From Pisaster brevispinus (taxonomy: Eukaryota > Echinodermata > Asteroidea > Forcipulatida > Asteriidae): a stretch of 64,000 nucleotides of DNA. Positions 1 through 10,719 of this stretch are shown here, piece after piece. Position 1 is the stretch's first letter; each line of letters opens with the position of its first letter. Made by a program: the position numbers and the translations under genes. Where the stretch lies: positions 18,400,027 through 18,464,026 of the forward strand of contig JAMKCF010000011.1 of NCBI GenBank assembly GCA_023634235.1, given 5' to 3'. The notes beneath the pieces are model-generated. The model searched no databases. It was not told the origin of the DNA and was given only the letters and a program-made list of their open reading frames with translations.

Positions 1-940
1 ACGTATTCTTCAGAAAAGTACACAAGTATGGTGCTTCTCATAAATATCTGGCAGATTCAACCGGGAACTTTGTTTATATCGATTCCGGAATCTGAAAACT
101 ATTAAGGGGCCTATGTCCCCTCATGAACGCTTCGTAAGCTTACTTTTATAATAAATATGTCTGTTTTGATTCCCAACACGTGTGTCAGCCTGATGCACAA
201 CTACATTACGCACATAATTGCAATGCGGAAGATAATGTTGTGTATATAGTGAGTGGCCAAACTAGGAGACATGTAAGTGATTGTGCCCGACGCAAGCGCA
301 CGTTGAAGTCGATTGGCAAGTTACGGGGGTTAAGGCCGTGTCACAAAGAGCAAATTTTTAGGGGCAACTTGCAGGTAACCATTTGCAATGCATGCAAAAG
401 AAGCCCTTCGGTTGTACAACATACATTTTCCCAGGACTGTCTTACTGGCCCCAAGACAATTATGTGGAGATTGACATTTGATTTTGTTTTCTTCTTGGAG
501 ATTGCGTGGAAGTGGTTGCTTGTAAATTGCCCCCCCCCCCCCGCGACATGGCTCATAAAGTATACTACTTTATAACAAAAGCACGTCTAGCATCGAATTC
601 AGGGTTTTCTGCTTTATATATTTAACGTACTAATGTATTTTAATATCATTAAAATTGTTTTTGGTTTAATACGATTATAAGGGGTATTATGATGTCGAAA
701 GAAAATGCATTTGTCGTTGTAAAAAAACATTTTTAACCAATGTTGTTTAATTTCCCACTATTACCGACAATAACTGGGTTCGAACCTTTGACTGCACACA
801 AAAAAGGATATTGAATAAAACGAAAGAATAATTGTGCAAATTAGGTACATACTAAAACATAAGCCTATGTAGTTTCAAGTTTGTTCAGACTTACTAATTA
901 ATTGCATAACAAAGGCGATGTCCGTTTTTACACAAACTTC
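1..940. other. 3' flank of the oxidoreductase gene, no gene seen
   Basis: AT-rich DNA with no supported coding exon. A 131-codon open frame here opens on GTG, has no recognisable domain and spans a run of 13 C (530-542), so I treat it as chance. Positions 355-470 resemble other short repeats in the window that carry a 'ttgcctnnaagttgcct'-like motif. The 3' end of the minus-strand gene should fall here, but I could not single out one polyadenylation signal. Confidence 0.5.
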
Positions 941-1170
941 TCACAAATTTGCAGATTGCGTGACGTAGCGTGCTTTCAATTTTTCCTGTGGGATATCCAG
1001 ATTCCAATCCTTCTCCCCTCCGATCATATTAGCTGCCATCCTCCCTATCTCATCAGACATCATCGCTCCAAACCCGTATCCACCAACCGCAAGGCCCAGT
1101 CTGGACGATACCATATCGCAGTAGGGTAGAGATGTGGATGTTCGAGAACATGCGCAAGTTTCAGACTGGA
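941..1170 (-). CDS. oxidoreductase exon 5 (C-terminus, possible PTS1)
   Basis: Starts after acceptor CTGTCAG at a codon completed by exon 4 and ends with TGA at 943-941. It contains CACSRTSTSLPYCD, then the conserved Gly-rich GLAVGGYGFGA and SDEIGRMAA, and terminates QSANL. The cysteine pair near residues 335-337 lies where covalent-flavin cysteines occur in some relatives, but I cannot assign that role. Confidence 0.85.
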
Positions 1171-4100
1171 CTGACAGTGGAGTGATTCCTAGCGCACAGA
1201 AAAACAATATCAGACTTTCTATCGACTAAGGCTACTGAGGCCGAAGTGGCGACGAGTTGTAATTTCTTACCAAGTTTTCCTTTTTTATATCACAACAAGT
1301 TAATACAAATACATGTTAAACCCCTTAAGACTGACATTGTCAGTACTTGTTAACAAAAAAAGTCCATTGTACACACCAGTCAGCGCATAATTATGTCAGG
1401 ATATCCTAAAAAGCAGTTTTGGAAGGGTGCAATCAAATATATCTCAAATCACTTCGAATAATATTTACTTATGCCACTATGACATCGACCTTTATACCAG
1501 AGTTATCAAGTTTTCTATACTCAACTTACCTTTTACAATACTTAAAAAGATATCTTTGAGTTTGTCCACATACTTCTGGTTAGGCGCCGACAGATACCAG
1601 CGTTTTACATCCTCGAGAGTACTGAGTCTAGTTTGGTAAAAGTAACCCGGTCCTATCTTCATGTAGGTTTTCCCTGATGAGGAAAAGTGGTAAATTTTGT
1701 ATAATTGGTTGACTGTCTGTCATGGATGTCAGTTTTTCCATTCAAAGCAACTTACAAAAAGATAAGGTTTTCTGTATACACGTTTCTCACCTACACTTTC
1801 ATGTTATACTGGAGTGTAATAAATGCCAAGTGATATAAAGGTAACAACTCAAGGGACAGAATTAACCCAGGTCCGAGTCCGGTAGGGCCCGGCCCATTTC
1901 TGGGCCAGTATTAGCCCGAGTATCTGACGTCACACTTCGAGGCTCGTGAATAACGCCAGAGACCGGCTTTCAGCGTTTGGAGGGATCCTGACAAACGCAC
2001 CTTTGACCTCCCATCCATTCACACGGACGACAGAACAACATTACACACACTGCATGTCTGTCCAATAAAAGCACCAGATTAATAGACCGGTGCCTGTCCT
2101 TATCCTTGCGGATAATGACAGGGAAACAGTCTAGGCCAGTATGACCCGGAATCTGTGTCAAAAATGACCCAGACATGGGTCAAACTGAGACTCAGAATCT
2201 TGGCCCAGGTGTAATTTTTTGACCAGTTTCCCGGTCAGCCAGAAATGGGCCAGGTCCTCTGGCAATCAATCCGGGTCAGCTCGGACCCAGTAGCTCTTAC
2301 AGTAGTCGTTAGGTGTGATCTCTGGCTAAACGGTAGTTAACAGGTTGAATGGCTGCGGAGTGGTACCCCGAACAAAGTAAGGATACCGTCAATACTAGGG
2401 CTAGATAGCTCACTCAGTATAGCCACTGCACGTTAATCTGGAGGTCGCAGGTGCAAATCCCGCTCTGGTAAATTTTTCTTTGATCAATCCAAAAATAATT
2501 TACTTTTTAATAATGTCTTTAATAAAAAATTTAAAAAGTAATGTACTTTAATACGTTCATCATCGATAAACCAACTTATACCAAGACTACATTTTGTTTA
2601 GTAGTTTTGACTGTGAAATTCTCAATGTTTGACCCCCGAACTTGTCCTTGTTTGACCCAAACATTTTCCTGGGGAAGTTCTTACCATCTGGATGTTTAAT
2701 TGGAGGCAGAAAGTAACAATTTCTTTCTGGATCAGTGATCGATGTTGCGGTAGGCATCGTGCGGAGCCTCGCTACATCTTCCTCTCCCAACTCAAGTTTC
2801 ACAACAAATGTCCCGTCTACCTTCAAATCCAACTCTAAATGTCGAGGCAAGAGATCTTTGAGTTGCGTAAACACTCCAGCACATAGCAGCACCTTCTTCG
2901 ACCAAAAAGTGTTTCCTGACTTCGTGACTACTTTCATCACTGGCTCCTTGTCAGTTGGGTAGCTCGTCTCTTCAACTAATTCTACTACGTCATCGATAAT
3001 GTCACAACCTTTTTCCTTTGCAACTTTCTGTTGGGCAGCAACAACAAGGCGGGGGTTGACGTAACCGGCGTCATGTGGGAACAAGAAAGCTTGGTCACCA
3101 TATTTGCTGGTGTCTAGAAATGGAAAGATGTCTTGTACTTCAGATGCAGAGAGGAAGCGTCCTCCTTCCTTGGCGATTGTTGCCAGTTCCTTATTGATGT
3201 CTTGGCCGTAAAATAAATGACCAACTTCACTGAAAAGTTTCATTCCTGAAATTACAAACGCGGTATAAGAGCACTGTCTTCACATTCAGCACGGTGTTTA
3301 TTGTTAAAGGCACTGTACAAAAATGTTAGAGGTGACAAAAAAGTCGCGGGAGTGTTCATGTTTTGTGTGATCACCCATTATATGAAACAACAAACCTGTG
3401 AAAATTTTAGCTAAATTTATTATGTGAGTCGGGAGAAAATAGTGAAAAACCATGCATATTGTTATTTTTAGCATGAAACACATAATTTTGATTGTAACCA
3501 CTGGAATCAGCTGTTACGATTTATTTAGGCTTTCAGATACAGTTTTCTCAAATATGACTTCATTTACTAGTGAGATATTTCATAGAAAAATGGTTATAGT
3601 ATGAACGTTTCAATCAGTAAGCTTTCAGACTAAAATTGAACATTTTTTTAATAAAAAATTATCATTACCATTTACCAATCCTGTATTATACCTTTTAAGT
3701 AGCATGTTATGTTCACTTTATAGTATGTAAGATGCCAAAGGGTCCAAAACACAGAATCGCATAGAAACTAACATGTATTTTAGTATTTTATAAACTTAAA
3801 CATGTTCACATTATGTAATGCACTGTCTAATAATTTGACACGAGTGCAAAGGTCAAAACACAGCAGAAGCATGACTGTACGGACCGTTTGACGTGAATGT
3901 TTGTTCATGCTGATAATGCTTCAAACTTATAAAAACTAAAGGTGATCAAAGTAAACAATATTCTAATGCCTACCTGTGATTTGTTGAAGGTTCTTGAGGC
4001 TCTGGAGAGTTCGCATTGTTAATAGAGAGCGAATATGATCGGTGCCTTGGTATTTGCGCACGTTCCGTCCAGCGTCATAGTGAGAACTGAAAACATCTCG

Positions 4101-4827
4101 AGATGGACGCTCCTTATAAGAAAGGAAATACGACAGGATCTGAGAGAACTTATGTTTAGGTCACAATATAAAAACTTACTCAGATTTTAGCCGGATACCG
4201 GGTCCCGTGTAATTCGAAATCTGGAGTCAGGTTGACACATCCATGGGTAATTTTGAAGCAGATTCCGGGTCGTATTAACCCAATCATGGGTCAGGCCTCA
4301 CACTTTGACCCGGGAGTTTTTGGAGTGCAGTGTAATTTTCGGTACAAACCATGTTAGATGCAGATAAGTTGATTGTTGAATACTTGACCAAAGGACTTTC
4401 CCAGTCATCGAGAAACGGCTGACATTGTTTTCATTGCAAACTAAAGTGTGTAGTTCCCATAAGTTCTCATTCTGTGGATGAGCTTGAAAGAAAAAATTAA
4501 ACAGTTGTTGTTGTTTTTTTCATAACTTTCAACGTGTTCGAAACCAGTTAGGCCTACATTCTACATACTTTTCTGGTTCTAAAGCATAGCCTCGTGAAAA
4601 GGCCAATATTCTGGCGCTCATTTTTGTGGGGCTAGGTGGCTGTTCTACTGTAGGTTTAATCATAACAGTCATGTGGCTTCTTGTTTTACGATAATTACAA
4701 CTCACTCTACCTTTTCTGTTGGTTCCCTCGGTCCAATGAGACAAACTTTACGGCCTGGCTGGGTGGCATGTCGAGCTGCAGCAGACCCCCACAACCCAGC
4801 ACCAATTATGCATACATCGTACACCAT
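941..4827 (-). CDS. DAO-family FAD-dependent oxidoreductase, 5 exons, 405 aa
   Basis: The coding sequence joins, in transcript order, 4827-4711, 4139-3974, 3245-2685, 1673-1530 and 1170-941: 1218 nt, 405 residues plus stop. Every junction is GT..AG and every phase matches (0, 1, 1, 1). The start ATG has A at -3 and G at +4. Residues 4-15 (DVCIIGAGLWGS) form the dinucleotide-binding beta-alpha-beta turn, with G9, G11 and G14 as GxGxxG. The C-terminal block GLAVGGYGFGAMMSDEIGR is the second FAD-contact region typical of DAO proteins (sarcosine, pipecolate and fructosyl-amino-acid oxidases), and the length fits that family. Family members oxidise secondary or primary amines using FAD and O2; the substrate cannot be told from sequence. 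The protein ends in -SANL, similar to catalase's -KANL peroxisomal signal, so peroxisomal location is an inference. Introns carry MITEs and a SINE, but I see no lesion in the exons. Confidence 0.88.
1530..1673 (-). CDS. oxidoreductase exon 4
   Basis: Starts GG|AAAACC after TCATCAG and ends GTAAAAG before GTAAGT. It encodes KTYMKIGPGYFYQTRLSTLE and then an amphipathic stretch DVKRWYLSAPNQKYVDKLKD, as in the substrate-domain helix of DAO oxidoreductases. Confidence 0.85.
1846..2300. mobile_element. GACCC-rich MITE in intron 3, interrupted
   Basis: Shows the repeated words GACCCGG, TGTGTCA and ATGGGTCA that define a dispersed family in this window (best copy at 60503-60745). It is split by a younger 222-bp element at 1912-2133; the left and right parts rejoin if that insert and one target copy are removed. 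Confidence 0.7.
1912..2133 (-). mobile_element. 222-bp MITE with 9-bp TSD (copy 1)
   Basis: Bounded by the direct repeat GGCCAGTAT at 1903-1911 and 2134-2142. Ends are TAGCCC... and ...GTCTA. The reverse complement aligns along its length with 57384-57597. It contains an imperfect hairpin around CTTATCCTTGCGGATAAT. It carries no ORF, so it is non-autonomous. Confidence 0.85.
2397..2490 (+). mobile_element. tRNA-derived SINE head (copy 1)
   Basis: Starts GGGCTAGATAGCTCA (A-box-like) and has a B-box-like GGTGCAAATCC at about 2450, followed by an AT-rich tail. It matches 59777-59870. Acceptor-stem pairing is poor, so I call a SINE rather than a tRNA gene. Confidence 0.65.
2685..3245 (-). CDS. 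oxidoreductase exon 3 (largest)
   Basis: 186 codons plus split codons at both ends. It begins GA|ATGAAACTT after TTTCAG and ends at GATG|GTAAGA. The open frame runs about 30 codons past the donor, but splicing there rejoins HPDG to KTYMKIG of exon 4, which restores the family's 'PPI.(H/Y)PDGK' strand, so the read-through tail is intronic. Confidence 0.87.
3305..3690 (+). repeat. dispersed repeat in intron 2 (TGTGAAAATTT family)
   Basis: Aligns by eye, in the same orientation, with 56085-56405 and with the first half at 49785-49985, and inverted with 5570-5885. Landmarks in order are a 'gttcatgttttgtg' block, ACAAACCTGTGAAAATTT, 'gagtcgggagaaaa', ACAGTTTTCTC and 'cagtaagctttcagac'. Not coding. 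Confidence 0.7.
3974..4139 (-). CDS. oxidoreductase exon 2
   Basis: Codes residues 40-94 plus one base. It follows acceptor CTCTCAG and ends ACAG before GTAGGC. It contains RDVFSSHYDAGRNVRKYQGT, the substrate/FAD-proximal loop region found after the first glycine-rich motif in DAO proteins. It is open only in the frame that joins both neighbours. Confidence 0.85.
4172..4335. mobile_element. GACCC-rich MITE fragment in intron 1
   Basis: Contains GATTCCGGGTC, ATGGGTCAGGCC and a right end TTTGACCCGGGAGTTTTTGG followed by 'agtg'. The left terminus is missing or too diverged to see. Confidence 0.6.
4711..4827 (-). CDS. oxidoreductase exon 1 (start, FAD-binding motif)
   Basis: Codes residues 1-39, MVYDVCIIGAGLWGSAAARH onward, and ends ...GPREPTEK before a GTAGAG donor (phase 0). 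A short out-of-frame upstream ATG 11 nt before the start opens a tiny uORF that stops early. The acidic residue usually found at the end of the second beta strand is replaced by Gly in VCLIGP. Confidence 0.85.
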
Positions 4828-5327
4828 CGTATAACCATGTACCACTCTACTGCTGTAATAACCCGTTAGTACTCATACGTCTAGTGATCCTTGCTCTTTG
4901 ATGATATAACCAACTCTATAATCTGACTAATATTGCTAATCACTATTAATGGTCACTCAATCAGATGTTCATTTTTATCTCTGCTAATTCCATCAGGCAA
5001 CGAGCCTGATAGGTCACACACACAAAATCCTTCACAGGAGGAACGTGTTTGAATGGCCCGTTGTATTTTTAGCACACGCAACAGATTGAGAACGACGCCC
5101 TCTATCTCAACATTTGGTAGAGTGACAGTAGAGTGATGTAGGTCGCAAGTCACAGCCCCAAGTCCATGAGGACAAACTGTACAAACCGGATTGTATCTAA
5201 TTACTTCAACACCTATTTCTATAACAACAAAGAATAGAAAAATAATTGTTTTAGTGTATTGTTTTGTTTATTTCATGTTCGGTAAAAGCAAGTCTACACA
5301 GTAGGGTGAAAAATATCCATGCAACAT

Positions 5328-5402
5328 TGCACTCTAACCACCCGGATCGGAATCGACCCAGAACATCCGGGTCCCATGGAGCATGACGCGGAATCTGGGC
5401 CA
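5328..5402 (+). mobile_element. GACCC-rich MITE, left-end fragment
   Basis: Begins CACTCTAACCACCCGGAT, matching the terminal CACTCTAAA..CCGGGT of the family, then has GACCCAGAACATCCGGGTCC. It is cut off before a (GTTT)n tract. Confidence 0.55.
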
Positions 5403-5569
5403 TGAGTTTGTTTGTTTGTTTGTTTGTTTAATTTGACAATTTAACTTGTTTGACAATGTACACTTTTCAAACGTCCAATCACAATGATTGTCTGCAATTG
5501 TACCTTTGGGTTTGAATAAATGAAGTATCAGCATAATAAGGTATTGTGCAACATTGGTATAAGGGAATA

Positions 5570-5885
5570 CAAGTTTAATTCTAGTCTGAAAGCTTGCTGA
5601 TTATGAAGTTCATTCTTGAATAACTGTTTGTGTGCGAAATATTATTTCTAAAATGAAATCGAGAAAACTGCATATGAACTCCCCCCCCCCCAACAACAAC
5701 AAAAAAGAAGGAAAAAAACTGATTGTTACCAGCGAAGGACAATGAAATTGCATGTTGAAAATTGAGCACGGTTTTTCAATACTTTCTCCCAACCCACACA
5801 ACGGATTAAGCCCAACATTTTACAGGTTTGTTAATTCATGTATATTGTTGATCCCACAAAACACGAACACTGTCTGTGACTAATT
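5570..5885 (-). repeat. dispersed TGTGAAAATTT-family repeat, inverted copy
   Basis: The reverse complement follows the same landmark order as 3305-3690. Its 'agtctgaaagcttgctgat' and 'gagaaaactgcatatgaa' blocks match the 3' half of that copy. It is interrupted by the C11 run and an A-rich stretch. Confidence 0.65.
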
Positions 5886-7894
5886 TGTTAGCTCTACCGA
5901 TCCTGTATCCTTTAACGATTTGCAAGCTAACAAGACTGCCATAATTACTCTGAGTGTAATCAACCCATAAAGTTTCTCATAATTTACAATGTTTCCTATG
6001 CATTTCAATAAGTGAATGAAGGTAAGCAGTGTACATTTCCACTGCCCATTTTTATTTTTACACCATGCTATGATTATTCACAGGAAATCAACTCAAGTAA
6101 AGCTACAGAAAACGCACAACAAAACGGGTCTCATTTCTGAAGACAGAATTGCTGCGATCGGCCAATGCATAACTTACAATACACTGTTCTTACAATAATA
6201 CAATACAACCCAAGCTAAGTCTGCAATATTCTTTATTTTCCTGTTTTCGTGAGTTATGTCTTTGCAATTTAACTCGAAGTGGACAATTTAATCTTATATT
6301 CTCTACTGAGATACGTTTTCCTAATTGTTGTTTTTTAATATAAAAAACCCAACAAGGGAATAAAAGAGGATAGCCGTACTGTAATTGAAGTTGATTCTTT
6401 TATTATTGAGTTGCAGTAGTTCAAAAATAACAGTGAACCACAAGGCAATAAAAGTGGCCAATCTCAGGAGATGGGAGGAACGGTACATTGACTCCTTACT
6501 CCGTAGCTCGTTGAGCAGGAAGGACCCTTTCCACATTTTCCAGGGCACGTAAGCAATGAACCACACCCTGTTATGGCTCATTCCATTTCAGCTATTCAGA
6601 TGCTCGGATCATCACATTCAGATCTGAATAGTTGAGTTAGATTGAAATGTAGTTGATTGAAATGCGGATACAAATGAGCACGTATAATCGACTGCCAAAC
6701 AAGTTGACTGGGTCGGTCGGTTACAGCCACGTAGGTTAGTTTTAACACCAGACGCCCATTATAGTTATTACTGTTATTTACAACTCTAATGAGTTCGGCT
6801 ACCTGATGAACAGTTTCCCAAAGTTGTATAATAAGTGTTTACAATAAATGTTAGTTACAGCGATGCACGTCACCATCTCTTTCCAAGGAGTGATGACTAC
6901 AAACTTTACTGACGGTAACCCGGTCCTGCCTCCATACCCAGCTTCACGACTAGTCGTGTCAGATGGATCACTCCTCAATCAGGATATAAATGGCACACAA
7001 AAGTTTATTTGTATTCGAGTTCCGACTGCCCTACCCTCATTGGGAGACACTTATACCTTGAATAAAGTTCATCTACACCCTAAGAATACAACGACACCCT
7101 TTCTATGATTGCGTTAACTTGGAAATCTTATTTGTATGCATAGATTGTAAAGCCAGCGTTAGCTAGAGCTGATGCAAATCAATCAATTCCATTGTCACAT
7201 CTCTTGTTTCTTTTTCAGTAAAGTTAATATTAGTTCGAAGCTAGACGAGTCAAGGCTGGCCTTTCATGAAAGACGTCATAATGACGTGTCCCTTTGATTT
7301 TCAGCCAGTGTTTGACAGCTCGCGTTGTAAATCATTGCAGATGACAGAAACCTAAAATGCATAAACGCGATTTAAAAGCAAGTGTTATGCATTCTAACAT
7401 GTGATGTGATGTTCCTGTGATTGTACAACTTGCGAAGCAATTAACTATTATATGAGTATTTAAGGTCGAAGGAGTCAATTATTTGATATACGTCAGACAA
7501 ACTTTCCCTTTTCCCCCGCTACTGTATGGATGTCGCTGATTATGACCTTTTAAATTGTGTGGTTTTTTAGCCAATGCATTGTGAGGTATCAATGTATATT
7601 CGGTTTTGCAGTAACACCACGTGTATATATCTACTTGGCTGTATGGGTAGATTTTGTTCTTTGGGAACTTGTCTTGCTATTATTTTATTTATTACGGTTC
7701 CAAAAAGAGTTGGTAACATGGAACACAAAATCTGAAATACCATAGATTCTAAACTTCATATCAGTACTATAGTTCTTTAAAGTGTACTCTCCCTCTGCAG
7801 TTAGAAGACCCCTGCAGTCAACATTGTTTTAAAATTAATTACAACTTGTTAGGGGGAAAAACTGTTTCGCGAGGTTTTCAACATACCATGACAG

Positions 7895-8020
7895 CAATTC
7901 TAGTGAAATTGTTCTTCCTGCTTGGACATAAACGCTACAGATTTTCGGCGATGTCTCAAAAATGCTACCACCTTTTGAAATGAAATTTTCAGAGGTTAGT
8001 TTTATTGTATTTAGCTCTTT
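7895..8020 (+). mobile_element. partial copy of the TTAA-flanked MITE
   Basis: Shares 'tcttcctgcttgga', 'tttcggcgatgtctcaaaaa', 'gctaccacctttt' and 'tgaaattttcagaggttag' with the 9067-9451 element. The terminal repeats are absent. Confidence 0.55.
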
Positions 8021-9066
8021 TTATCCCCCGGTTCACGAACCGCCCCCGGTTGGCTCGCACGGTATTCACTAGACTTGATGACAAGTCGTTAGTCAGTGTC
8101 TATTTGTCTGCCAGCGCTGCCTATTACAAACACACATCCTGCCGTCATGCAACAGTCACAGTGCGATTATACATTCATGCAACGGTCGTAGGTAGCGCGT
8201 GGCACGGTCTCACACACATTGGGATCGAGGATGTGTGTACCCTCCCCGCAACTAGACCGCACAACAATTACCGACTTGATTTCAAGACTAGGTATTCACC
8301 GTCCCCTTTTATATCTAATTCACCCGGTATGTTCTTACCGACCCGGTATCTGTCCGGCCTGGAGCTGTGAGCTTAAAGCTATTGAAGCAGAGAGTATTAG
8401 CAGCCTACCAACTGATCGACCTGACCCATACTTCCAGAAGACAATAATGGGGCGATGTAGTCGAATTACTTTCTATTGTTGAAGGATTATTAACCGTTTA
8501 CAGTGGCAAACAACAGGAGATGTACACTTACTATTTTACTTCCGTTTATTTTCTTACTGGTTGTTCTGTAGATACCATATTTTGCTGCGAATCCATATTT
8601 TATGAAACTGCTTCCAACGATGTATTATAGTGGCACTCGGTACTAATCTTTCCGGGCGAAAGGTGTTTTCAGCATTTCTTTGCAAGGCAAAAACGTTTTT
8701 TTCATCCGATGTTCGCTCATGCTTCAAACTCGGTACTCATTGGTATCAATTATTTACAACAGTTTGAGAAATATGACCAAGTACATTATCGACACTATCA
8801 CTTTAAAAAAAAAGTAGTATCGATACCAAACTAACACTAATCGAAAGTTTTTACTTCAGTTGATGAGAAAGTCGATCGGAGTTGCAACGCATTTCGCGCA
8901 TGCGCACACACGCTTACACGTCAATTGGAACAACATTTACAACGGAAGCATGGGTCTTCTTTTAATTTTCCGGAACAATGCTCCTGTGGATATATTTGGT
9001 TTTTCTTGTCGACCCATCAAAAGTATAGTTATGGACATGAAGAATATTTAAACGAAACTTCAGCTT

Positions 9067-9451
9067 TTAAAGGGTCTGTATACGTTTGGTAATGATGAAA
9101 AGTAATGGCAATAAAAACTTACTTGGTAAGAAGTACAGCAGCTTTGCATATGTATAATGCATTTTGAGAAACTTTTCACTTCGAAGTACTGCAGTTATGG
9201 GAAAATATATCACTTTTTATCCCCACGAATTTGAAGCGTTACGGTCGTAACGCTTCTCAGATCGTGTATTCCTATAGGGAATATTCTTCCTGCGTGGAAA
9301 TATTTGCTCCGGTTTTTCGGTGATATCTCAAAAACGCGACCACCATTAGAAGTGAAATTTTCACAGGTTAGTTTTATTGTATATACCTACATGTATATAG
9401 GACTAAAACAATCAAACGGTTCCAAAAACCAAAGGTATACTTTGCCTTTAA
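9067..9451 (+). mobile_element. TTAA-flanked MITE (full-length copy)
   Basis: About 380 bp, with TTAA at both borders (9067-9070 and 9448-9451). Imperfect terminal inverted repeats are GTCTGTATACGTTTGGT on the left and ACCAAAGGTATACTTTGCC on the right. A central hairpin GAAGCGTTACGG/TCGTAACGCTTC lies at about 9232-9256. There is no transposase ORF. Other copies are at 21024-21390 and, inverted, 50396-50788. Confidence 0.75.
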
Positions 9452-10529
9452 ATCAGGTAAAAATAACACACAGCAACTGCTTCTTGTGATTTCCGGTAGG
9501 CTTTTCCATTGTCCAAATTAATCCTTTACATATTAACCTTTTGTGGTTTTGAATCCATATATAAAAAAACCATGCAATAGGGCTATTATCTTCTGAACTA
9601 AAAAGATGACAAGCAGATGACAAGCATTGGGAAAACGAGTTGTATTGGTCCTCGGGGAAAAATTGGGTCGTTTGGGTCTTTTAATGGAGTTGAGTTTGAC
9701 CCAAAAAGTCTTAATTTCAAACTTGTCTTGCTATTTATTCTACTGCCGTAGAGTAGATTTCATAATTTGGGAGGCAACTTAGTTCTGAAAAGAACTGCTT
9801 ATAAACTACTGCTTGTAAACTAATACAATGGGAGGTAGGAAATCGGCCGGGACTACTAATTTTGCTCAGTGGATCGAGGGCACTAATTGTTATAACTTCA
9901 CTGACGCGGAGTGAGTTCATCTACACAGAAAAGTAGATAACATATACATGGTGTTATCCGCAAACTGAATATATTAACCTGATCAATGGCGGCCAAATCA
10001 AAACAACGGTTGGGATGGTTAACCATGAGTGAACCTCAAGCCAGCCTTACCACGTCTTGTAAATTCATACTGAGAATGTAAGCTGTGAGCCCAGTTGGTG
10101 TCAGTATAAAGGCATGATTTAGTCTAAACTTGATCCACAGTTGAGCTCGGTTACGTAGCCGGTGCACACTCTGGAGCTAGTTTGGAGCCTCGGCAAAGAA
10201 AGGAGACCTAACGACTCCATTTGAATGGCAGCCATTTTTGCCGCGCTGGTGTGGGATTTACGGCATGGGTGTTGATGGGTGAAGTAAACGTGTGAAGCCA
10301 TGGTTACCTATGTCACGGATGCATAATACAAGAGTACCAATTGGATAACACCTCTTTTGTTTATTTAGAGTGGTAACTCTGCGACTTCATAAACGAAAGG
10401 AGACAACACTGACCAAACAAGACAGCTACTACATCAAGTTATGCACAGTTGGCAACACCCGCATGCGCATCCAGGCATGTCCTCCGCACATACGTGCGCA
10501 AGCTCCTTGCTACCAATGCACGATAGCAT

Positions 10530-10570
10530 AAGTAGATAAAAGCAGTAATTATTGTTAAGCTTCAGTTCGT
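10530..10570 (+). promoter_or_regulatory. candidate core promoter (TATA-like box plus Inr)
   Basis: GATAAAAG at 10535-10542 sits 29 nt upstream of the A in TCAGTT (10562-10567), the spacing of a TATA-like box and an initiator. A candidate first coding exon starts 47 nt further on. Core-promoter words this short arise by chance, so support comes only from their arrangement. Confidence 0.3.
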
Positions 10571-10610
10571 GTGGACTACAGGTACAATAGTGTATAGCTC
10601 AACCTTAACC

Positions 10611-10653
10611 ATGGCAAGCACTGAAGTCGCCACAGCTACGCAGTGGATAACAG
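10611..10653 (+). CDS. candidate first coding exon of an unidentified gene
   Basis: ATG at 10611 in the context AACCATGG (A at -3, G at +4) opens MASTEVATATQWITG, followed by a GTATAG donor-like site after ACAG. If unspliced, the frame continues to a stop near 10715, giving about 34 residues. I do not recognise the peptide and could not find a convincing next exon within 2 kb. The reading rests on start context, the upstream promoter-like arrangement and the donor. Confidence 0.25.
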
Positions 10654-10719
10654 GTATAGGCGCATTTTCAAGTCTTTCTTTTTGGTTATCATTGTTGTTT
10701 AATTGTTTACTCTAATTAT

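Larger units (their letters stand above)
4828..10500. other. intergenic, repeat-bearing, no gene supported
   Basis: No exon with plausible splice borders and protein-like composition was found on either strand. It holds a MITE fragment (5328-5402), an inverted copy of the TGTGAAAATTT repeat (5570-5885), a C11 run (5681-5691), a (GTTT)n tract near 5405-5430 and TTAA-flanked MITEs (7895-8020, 9067-9451). The open frames at 6848-7108 and 8005-8482 look like chance. Confidence 0.5.

Noticed and set aside
180..575. 131-codon open frame near the left edge
   Set aside because: Starts on GTG, crosses a 13-C run, has no domain and no splice logic; likely chance.
2587..2684. Extension of oxidoreductase exon 3 to its in-frame stop
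   Set aside because: The GATG|GTAAGA donor joins in phase to exon 4 and restores the conserved PDGK strand, so the tail is intron.
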